DNA from: Cephalopachus bancanus
Taxonomy: Eukaryota; Chordata; Mammalia; Primates; Tarsiidae
Assembly (NCBI GenBank): GCA_027257055.1
Contig: JAPVLO010000045.1
Location: forward strand, 1,149,501 to 1,213,500
DNA length: 64,000 bases
Reading direction: 5' to 3'
Below the pieces are notes generated by a model. It worked only from the letters and a program-made list of their open reading frames with translations. It ran no database searches and was not told the DNA's origin. Below, one piece after another: positions 57,145 to 64,000 of the stretch. Numbering within the stretch: position 1 is the first letter of the stretch; each line of letters starts with the position of its first letter. A program made the translations under genes and the position numbers.

Positions 57145-57704
57145 TGTGTGGAGACCCCCCCAAAAGTAATTTATTATAAAAAATTGTATATTTATTCTTA
57201 CATGTTTAAATTACATTTACCTTTAAAGTACTCTCCATTTGATGCAATACACCAATCCAGATGCTTTTCCCATTGCTCAAAACAGGTTTTGGACTTGTCG
57301 ATTTTGATGCCTTTTAGTGCTTTTGCTGTTTTTTCTTCATCCACATTGGCAAAATGTTTCCCTTTGAGGATATTTTTTCCTCTGGGGAAACAAAAACAAA
57401 AGTTTCTGGGGTTGAGATAAGGTGGATAGGGAGGTTGGGCATGGAGATCACACAGTTTTTGGTCAAAAACTGCTGAACACACAGTGAAGTGTGCTCATAA
57501 ATTACCCATCATGAAATATTCAAAACGCATTGAAAGAATCTCCAAAAAAAATTTGGAGAAGAATGCAGCCTTTCACAACAATGCTAGCTGGTACAACTGA
57601 TGTCAATGGGTTCCTAGAACACTTACCTACCAGGTAAAGCCTGTACTACAAGTGGTCTGCCCTTCAAAAGATAATGCCAGGCTTTTTTTTGGTTCTACCC
57701 CCCA
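57145..57704 (-). mobile_element. Mariner-derived non-autonomous element, copy 7
   Basis: A 560-bp uninterrupted copy starting tgtggagaccccccc and ending gttctacccccca, with TA at 57,143-57,144 and 57,705-57,706. The minus frame at 57,198-57,482 carries a PPYPPYLNPRNF segment in the place of PPYSPDLTPSDF, then FPRGKNILKGKHFANVDEEK and a CIASNGEYFKGK end. Substitutions at the aspartates show decay. Confidence 0.92.
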
Positions 57705-57777
57705 TACTTTGCAATTTGGTTCAATGTGTTAGTGTTTATTTTTCTCCCCAAAAGATATTAGTTTGACAATGTTACAA

Positions 57778-58066
57778 TTTTTTTTTTTTAAGTTGGAGTC
57801 TCACTCTGTCACCCAGGCTGGAGTGCAGTGGCCACTCCTGGTCACTGCAGCCTCGAGCTGCTGGGCTCCGGTGATCCTTCTGCCTCAGCCTTCCGAGTAG
57901 CCAGAACTACAAGCTTGCGCTACCATGCCCGGCTGATTTTTTGATTTATTGTAGAGATGAGGTCTTGCCAAGTTGCCCAGGCAGGTCTTGAACCTGCGAG
58001 CTCAGGCAATCCACTCACCTCAGCCTCCCAAAGTGTGGGATTACAGGCTGAGCCACCGAGCCCAGC
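57778..58066 (-). mobile_element. Alu, derived type
   Basis: A reverse dimer with the derived left-arm end (ggctgagccaccgagcccagc) and the right arm gcagtggccactcctggtcac. The duplication tgacaatgttac / tgacgatgttac brackets it. It is only about 75 bp from mariner copy 7. Confidence 0.93.
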
Positions 58067-58179
58067 TGACGATGTTACTATTAAGGGTCACTAGGAGTCA
58101 AAGGGGCGGGGCATGGTTTAGCTGAGCCCATGATGGTACCAGAGTCCATCTATAATACCCTGCATTCCTTTATACCTGA

Positions 58180-58372
58180 TATCTCTTTACTTCCTTTTAA
58201 TAGCCCTGTGACAATATGGTGATCATTTTAATAATGTTAATTTTGGTCAGAGCCAAGATTAACCAATGGATAAGGAAACCGAGAAGTTAATAGCATTAGT
58301 GATTGTCCACATCACCCAGCTGGCAAGTGGCAGAACCAGGATTCCAAGTCAGCAGTCCAACTCAAGCACCCA
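58180..58372 (-). repeat. MIR fossil
   Basis: Reverse MIR: ggataaggaaaccgagaag, atcacccagctggcaagtgg, cagaaccaggattccaagtc. Confidence 0.75.
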
Positions 58373-58377
58373 ATTTC

Positions 58378-58985
58378 TTTTTCATTTTTAATTAAACTTT
58401 TAAATTTTAGATTCAGTACATACAAGTGCATGTTTGTTACATGCGCATATTGCATACTGGTGGGGATTGAATTTTTGGTGTCCCCATTCTCCTATTTGGG
58501 TGAACATTGTACTTGATAGTTTCTGAGACCTTTCCCCCTGTCTACTCCCCTGCCCTTTTGATGTCCCCAGTGTCTGTTATTTCCATCTTTTGTTTTGTGT
58601 TATTTTGAGTTAAGGTCTTTCTCTGTTGCCCAGGTTGGAGTGCCTTGGTATACTTGCGGCTCATCACAACCTTGACCTCCTGGGCTCAGGCCATCCTTCT
58701 CCCTCAGCCTCCTGAACTCGCTGGCTACAGGCATGTGCCATGATGTCCAGCTAATTTTTTTTTCCTTGTGAAGATGAGGTCTTGCTATGTTGCTCAGACT
58801 TGCCTTGAACTCCTGGTTCAAGTAATATTCCTGCCTCCACCTCCCAAAGAGCTGGAATTATAGGAGTAAGCTACTATGTCCGGCCTGTTATTTTCACCTT
58901 TATGTCCATGAAAACCTATTGTTTAGTCCCGACATATAAGTGAGAACATGCGATCAAACACCCACTTTCTTAGCTGCTACCTTCC
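58378..58985 (-). mobile_element. Old L1 3' UTR fragment, split by an Alu
   Basis: Reverse L1 3' end of an older subfamily: gtgcatgtttgttacatgcgc, tactcccctgcccttttgat, and after the Alu tatgtccatgaaaacc and ataagtgagaacatgcg. It differs from the other L1 pieces of the window. Confidence 0.8.
58605..58888 (-). mobile_element. Alu, old J-like type
   Basis: A reverse dimer with ctttctctgttgcccaggttg and a tttttttttccttgtgaagatg linker. The duplication tgttatttt on both sides is L1 sequence, so it inserted into the older L1. Confidence 0.88.
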
Positions 58986-58989
58986 CTCC

Positions 58990-59565
58990 CTCCTGTTTGC
59001 TAGGAAGAAAGATCAATAGCAGCTCCATGGCACACTACACCACCTCCTTGGGTGGAGAATTTGGGAAAAGTGAAATGAGTATCAAATAGATTTGTTAGGG
59101 AGTCTTATGTGAAATGTGCAAAATAGCAGCACCTCTGGTAAATTGGATTGGGCATAAGCACCGACAGAGCCTGTTGCCCTGCTGACTCTGGTAATAATAA
59201 GTAGAGATGTTGGCTGAGTGTCCAGCTACATCCTGCTTTGCCATTGGTAGTCACAGTAGACTAGACACCGGGGAATATGGAAGCAGTAGATGCCTGGGTC
59301 CTTGTGGGACTCTAACATCACATTATCTGATGGCTGTTGGTGTTTTGTGGACTCATAATTCTGGTACTGCCAGCAACCCTGGCATTGCTGATTAGAGAGC
59401 AGTTGCACTGTGGTAGAAGACTTGCAATCCATACATGTTTTATTTGTTTTGTGCTAATGGATAGCTTGGGAGATAGAAACTTAACCACCATTGTCCTGTG
59501 TCCTGCTACCAACGTGGAAGGCCTCATACACTGTATTGCTAGACTAGGAACCAATGAACCATTGT
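58990..59565. other. Unique sequence
   Basis: No recognised repeat. Several overlapping 62-78 residue frames on both strands, none with a domain. Confidence 0.4.
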
Positions 59566-59567
59566 GA

Positions 59568-59765
59568 TTAAGAACTTGATGTTAGGGCTGAGTGGACCTG
59601 TTTGAATTCTAGCTTTGACCTCTAATAGCTATGTGACTTTGGGTTTATTAGTTAAACTCTCTAAGTATCCAGTCTCACTGTATATAAAATAAGGGCTAAT
59701 GTGAGTATCCACTTTGTAGTACCATGATGATGATTACATAAGATGATTTTTAAAATTACTCAGTA
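59568..59765 (+). repeat. MIR fossil
   Basis: MIR order: tgtttgaattctagctttga, agctatgtgactttgggttt, ataaaataagggctaatgtg. Confidence 0.75.
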
Positions 59766-59767
59766 CA

Positions 59768-59880
59768 GGCTAGGCACAGTGGCTCATGCCTGTAATCCTA
59801 GTAATTTGGGAGGCTGAGGTAAGAGAATCACTTGAGCCCAGGAGTTTGAGACCAGCCTAGTCAACATAGCTCAGTACATA
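59768..59880 (+). mobile_element. Alu left monomer fragment (FLAM type)
   Basis: It reads taggcacagtggctcatgcc to gagaccagcctagtcaacat. It then stops and a small tandem of ctcagtacata follows. Confidence 0.85.
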
Positions 59881-59894
59881 CTCAGTACATACTC

Positions 59895-60300
59895 TACTTC
59901 AGTGGTAATTTTATTTTAAATATGATTAAAAGCAAATGGAAAAATGGGTGCCTTTCTTTTACTGGCACTGTCGAAGACTCTGCTAAACCATGCCATTTTG
60001 ATTCCAAGTGACCCTTTATAGTAACATTGTCAAATTAATAACTTTTGGGGAGAAAAAAATAAACACATTGAACCAATTTGTAAAGTACATCTTGATTTCA
60101 AGTGTAAAACTATGAAAATAATTATATCTTAGAATAATGGAAATGTGATTTATCAAGTCAGAGATGTGATTTGTCAAAAAGACTTTGCTTTATTTTATTT
60201 CCAGACTTTATTCTCCCCAAAATGAGTATAACTAAAGGCCTTACCCTTTTAATTCTCTCACAACGTCTTTGAGGGGCCCTCATCCTTTGTGTTTCATACA
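59895..60300. other. Unique sequence
   Basis: No recognised repeat or coding signal. Confidence 0.4.
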
Positions 60301-60307
60301 CTGTGGG

Positions 60308-60450
60308 ATAGTCAAAAGAACACAAACTCTTCCTGTTTGTAAATACTTGGGCAAGTTACTTTCTCTGGCTGAGCCTCAGTTTTCTATTTATCAAATGCAA
60401 TATTACCCATCTCATGATTGAGAATTAAATAAGATGACATTGACAAGTCA
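60308..60450 (+). repeat. MIR fossil
   Basis: The gggcaagttactttctctgg, gagcctcagttttctattta and ttgagaattaaataagatg segments are in MIR order. Confidence 0.75.
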
Positions 60451-60738
60451 CCACCCTTATGCCTTCCACAGAAAAGGAGTTAGATGTATTCTTGTCTGCT
60501 TCCTCTTGCTTTCACACAACAGACTGTGTGCTACATGAATTAGAGCTAAATGACTTGTACGTAAAGGAAGTGGCATGGTATGACATGGAACATTTCTGAA
60601 CTATTAAAAAAAATTAGACCATGGAGAATTCTCAGCCTGTGTATTTAGCCAGCACTCATAGTGTAATGTGCACTGACGTGACAAGCTAGCTGCAAAGCCC
60701 CAGATTAATTATGTTACCTGATGTGGGGTAGCCTAGAG

Positions 60739-61177
60739 CAGGGTCCCCAACCCTCTGGGCCACAGACCAGTACTGCACAGCAAAAGGTGAGGAACTGGGC
60801 TGCACGGTAAAAGGTGAGCAGTGGACAAGCAAGCAGAGCTTTGTCTGTATTTACAACTGCTCCTCATCACTCACATTACTGCCTGAGCTCCATCTTCTGT
60901 CAGATCAGCGGTGGCATTAGACTCTCATAGGAGCATGAGCCCTGTTGTGAACTATACATGTTAGGGATCTAGGTTGCACACTCATTTTGAGAATCTAGTG
61001 CCTGATGATCTGAGGTAGAGCTGAGGCAGTGATGCGAATGCTGGGGAGCAGTAGCAAATACAGATTAACATTAGCAGTGAGGTTTGAGTGCACATTCCCT
61101 ATCCCACCCCCCTAGTCCATGAGCAAATTGCCTTTCATGAAACTGGTCCCTGGTGCCAAAAATGTTGGGGACTGCTG
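60739..61177 (+). mobile_element. MER1-type hAT-Charlie non-autonomous transposon, second copy
   Basis: A complete 439-bp element starting cagggtccccaac and ending ggggactgctg, with 8-bp duplications gcctagag (60,731-60,738) and acctagag (61,178-61,185) differing at one base. It is shorter than the 33-kb copy, lacking most of its central AT-rich part. Confidence 0.9.
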
Positions 61178-61344
61178 ACCTAGAGAATCTGGCTCTGGAA
61201 GGGTCTACCTGAGATCAGCAGAAGAGGGGCTCCTCTTATGAGTTAGTGATTGTATAGAGGCTCTGAGAGGCAAAGCAAGCTTGAGGAAGGACACTCCTGC
61301 TTTTCCCAAAGAGGCAGCCTTTGTATTCATTTGTTCAACTATTA

Positions 61345-61675
61345 TTTTTTAAAGTGCCTCTGTTAAGGTCTAAATCTGTCCTCTATTTAGGGTTGTGGGT
61401 GTGACAGTATAAATAGGTGGGCCATTAGGAGGTGATTATATGATGAGAATGGAACTTTCAGGAAAAGGATGAGTGTCCTTATAAAAGTGGTGTGAGGGAG
61501 CTGTTCACCTTTCTGCCATGTAAGGACACAACAAGAAGGTGCCATCTTTGGAGCAGAGGCTGGCACCTTCACCATGGACTTCTCAGCCTCCAGAACTGTA
61601 ACCTATAAATTTCTATTGTTTACAAATGAACCAGTCTAAGGTATTTTGTAATAGCAGCCCAAATGAACTAGCATC
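61345..61675 (+). mobile_element. MaLR LTR, MST-like
   Basis: Ordered segments: taggtgggccattaggaggtg, gatgagtgtccttataaaag, ctgccatgtaaggacacaac, agaaggtgccatctttgg, cagcctccagaactgtaacc and ggtattttgtaatagcagcc. The 5' part is diverged. Confidence 0.85.
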
Positions 61676-61677
61676 AC

Positions 61678-62065
61678 TTCTCTTATGCCAGGTACTGTGC
61701 TAGGCTGGGTATACACTGGTGGATTAGAGAGACATGTGGTTCTTGTCCTGTGGAGCTTGGAGTCTGAAGGGGAAGACAGACAATAAACAAAAGAGCAAAT
61801 CAGCATAGAGTTATAACTTGGGATAAGTGTCATGAAGGAAAAAAGCAGAACATGGGGAATAATAAGGGATTGTGAGATGATCAAGGAAAGCCTCTCAGTG
61901 GTGCTAACAACTAAGCTGGAAATAAACAGTATTTCAAAGCACAAAGGGAAGAGTGTTTTTGACGAGGGAACAGCATGTGAGAAGTCTCTGAGGTGGGAAA
62001 GAATTTGGAACACTTTAGGACCTGCAACAAGGCCATTGGGTAGGAGGACTGTGATCAAAGGGACA
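61678..62065 (+). repeat. L2 LINE 3' region
   Basis: L2 pattern: gccaggtactgtgctaggc, gggtatacactggtggatta, gagacagacaataaac-like run, then aaagcctctcagtggtgc and aacagcatgtgagaagtctc. Confidence 0.75.
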
Positions 62066-62138
62066 GTCTCTGCTCAAACAACTGATCAGATTGTTACTTC
62101 AGTAATATATTGAGGTGGCACTATAAGAATAATTATAA

Positions 62139-62429
62139 GCCGGGCTCGGTGGCTCAGCCTGTAATCCCGCGCCTTTGGGAGGCTGAGGTGAGTGGATTGC
62201 CTGAGCCCGAGGGTTCGAGACCCGCCTGGGCAGCGAGACCTCATCTCTACAATAAATAAAAAAATCAGCCGGGCGTGGTAGCGCGCGCCTGTAATTCCGG
62301 CTACTCGGAAGGCTGAGGCGGAAGGATCGCCGGAGCCCAGCAGGCCGAGGCTGCGGTGGCCGGGAGCGGCCACTGCACTCCAGTCTGGGCGACAGAGTGA
62401 GACTCCAACTCAAAAAAAAAAGAAAAAAA
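62139..62429 (+). mobile_element. Alu, derived (youngest) type
   Basis: The best-preserved Alu of the window. It is CpG-rich (gggcgtggtagcgcgcgcctg), with the derived left-arm deletion, a short ataaataaaaaaatc linker and the right-arm hairpin gtggccgggagcggccac at 62,356-62,373. The 14-bp duplication aagaataattataa is exact at 62,125-62,138 and 62,430-62,443. The B box ggttcgagacc is intact. Confidence 0.97.
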
Positions 62430-62444
62430 AAGAATAATTATAAT

Positions 62445-63000
62445 ATGACCAAAATATGTGAACTTCCGGGGAGAATATGCAGAAAATAGGACATGAAAGA
62501 AAGATGCAAGGCGGATTGATCATCTTTTTCTTTTCATGATGCTTCACATTAATGCCCCACATGTACCATTTATGCTGTGATTCAAGGAAAATCTGGCCTC
62601 TTTGCTTCAATTTCTGGACTTTTAGAGGCCCAGAAGAGTTGGTTTCTCTTGCTATACAGTACTTATTTCATTCTGTCTGCTCACATTGGTTACTTGTTTC
62701 CTTGAATTGGACAAGATCATCCTAGAAGCAGTGAGCTAACAGCCCAGCAGAGTATGAAAAAATTTTCATCCATTAATAAGCTGAGTATTTGAAGACAATT
62801 TTATTTGCTTTTTATTGAGGGAGTCAGTAGTTCTAGAACAGTGTAATTCTTAATAGGTATTGGATGAGAAGAGATCTATGGAAAAAATAAGTTTGGGAAA
62901 TCTTGGGGGATCGGTGGCAAATAGTACTAGATTACTCTATTGCAGGACTTCCTGAAGGCTTTTACTGGCTTGGGATTTCTCAGTTATTGTAATGAATGTT
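62445..63000. other. Unique sequence
   Basis: No recognised repeat or coding signal. Confidence 0.4.
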
Positions 63001-63002
63001 TA

Positions 63003-63450
63003 TATAGTCATGCATCACTTAGTGACAGGGATGTGTCTCGAGAAATGTGTTTTTAGGCAATCCCCTCACTGTGTGAATATTACAGAATGCCCTTACACAA
63101 ACATGATGGTTTAGCCCAATCACTACACATCTAGGTTGTATAATATAGCCTATTGCTTCTAGGCTACAAACCTGTACAGCATGACACTCTATGCAAGACT
63201 GTAGGAAATTGTACCCATGTAGTATTTGTGTATCTAAACACATCTAAACATAGAAAAGGTACAGATAAGAATATGATATAAATGATTTAAAAAATAGTAC
63301 AACTATATAAGGGATTTACCATAAATGGAGCTTGCAGGACTGAAAGTTTCTCTGGGGAAGTCACCGAGTGAGTGGTAAGTGAATGTGAAGGCCTAGGGTG
63401 TTACTGTATACTACTGTAGACTTTGTGAACACTTAGGCTATGGTAAATTT
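63003..63450 (+). repeat. Old interspersed repeat, DNA-transposon-like, unnamed
   Basis: It starts atagtcatgcatcacttagtg with gacagggatgtgtctcgag and gaaatgtgtttttaggcaat, followed by gcctattgcttctaggctac, aacctgtacagcatg and tgtgtatctaaacacatc. I recall this order of segments from a common primate repeat but will not guess its name. The 63,019-63,243 reverse frame is a shadow. Confidence 0.65.
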
Positions 63451-63518
63451 ATTTAAAAATTACCTTTTTTTCAAGAATAAATTACTCTTAGCTTACTATA
63501 AATTTTTGACTTTGTACA

Positions 63519-63805
63519 CTTTTTTATTTGAGTTGGAGTCTCACTCTGTCGTCCAGGCTGAAGTGCAGTGGCACACTCACAGCCACCCCAGTGTTGACCT
63601 GCTTGGCTCCGGCGATCCTTCCACCTCAGCCTTCTAAGTAGCTGGAACTACAAGTGCTCACTAACATGCCCTGCTAATATATATATTTTTTTAATTGTAG
63701 AGACAGGTCTTGCCAAGTTGCCTGGGCTGGTCTCCAACCGGTGGGCTCAGGTAATCCACTGGTCTCAGCCTCCCAAAGTGCTAGGATTACAGGCTGAGTC
63801 CGGCC
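63519..63805 (-). mobile_element. Alu, derived type, diverged
   Basis: A reverse dimer: gagttggagtctcactctgtc, ggctccggcgatccttccac, a degraded atatatatttttttaattg linker and aggctgagtccggcc at the end, with part of the left-arm head lost. Confidence 0.88.
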
Positions 63806-63829
63806 ACTTTATAAACTTTTTAAAATTTC

Positions 63830-64000
63830 TTTCTTTTTTTTTTTTTCTGAGTCAGAGTCTCACTCTGTCACCCAGGCTGAAGTGCAGTGCTAACGGCCAC
63901 CACAGCCTCGACTGCTGGACTCAGGCGATCCTTCTGCCTTAGCCTTCGAGTAGCTGGAACCACAGGCCTGCGCCATCATGCCTGGCTAACTTTTCTTGAT
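63830..64000 (-). mobile_element. Alu, truncated by the window end
   Basis: The right arm of a reverse Alu (gagtcagagtctcactctgtc to cgccatcatgcctggc). It continues beyond the window. Confidence 0.9.

Noticed and set aside
62205..62225. tRNA-like B box ggttcgagacc
   Set aside because: It belongs to the Pol III promoter of the Alu. No tRNA cloverleaf can be drawn around it.

Overview
This window is non-coding nuclear DNA from a primate, and I found no protein-coding host gene that I can defend. The primate call rests on dimeric 7SL-derived Alu elements, MaLR LTRs of the MST and MLT1 types, MIR and L2 fossils, hAT-Charlie (MER1, MER5A, MER20) transposons and L1 elements. The Alus belong to two strata. 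A few look like old J-type copies. The younger ones share a derived form: a one-base deletion in the left arm (ggctcagcctg instead of ggctcacgcctg) and a right arm reading gtggccgggagcggccac. They lack the right arm I know from lemurs and galagos and do not look like the AluS or AluY of monkeys and apes. This suggests a lineage between those groups, and a tarsier is my best guess; that is inference.

Layout. At 1-2.8 kb there is unique sequence, a GT microsatellite and a truncated plus-strand L1. At 2.8-9.7 kb there are MIR and Alu-monomer fossils, two mariner-derived elements each split by a young Alu, and an MLT1-like LTR split by an Alu monomer. At 9.7-15.7 kb there is mostly unique DNA, an L1 nested in an L1 and an MST LTR. 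At 15.9-17.7 kb there is a third mariner derivative beside an alternating GT/GC tract, then an 848-bp solo LTR inside an Alu monomer. At 18-26 kb there are Alus, microsatellites and a long purine tract. At 26-34 kb there are mariner copies 4 and 5, two Alus, a 3' L1 piece and a MER1-type transposon with its target duplication. At 34-49.8 kb there is the longest repeat-poor stretch, with parts that read like conserved non-coding DNA, an MLT1 LTR and a second older LTR. At 49.8-58.1 kb there are mariner copy 6, a near full-length but broken minus-strand L1, mariner copy 7 and a young Alu. At 58-64 kb there are L1 and Alu fossils, a second MER1-type transposon, an MST LTR, a very well preserved Alu, an unnamed repeat and two Alus at the right edge.

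The strongest signal is a family of seven short (about 535-580 bp) mariner derivatives. All share the same internal deletion, keep only the last third of a transposase, and sit at TA dinucleotides in six of seven cases. They look like a MITE-type family that one deleted master amplified in this lineage. The second strongest is the solo LTR at 16,677-17,524, which I do not recognise. Element names were assigned from memory of family features, without a library search.
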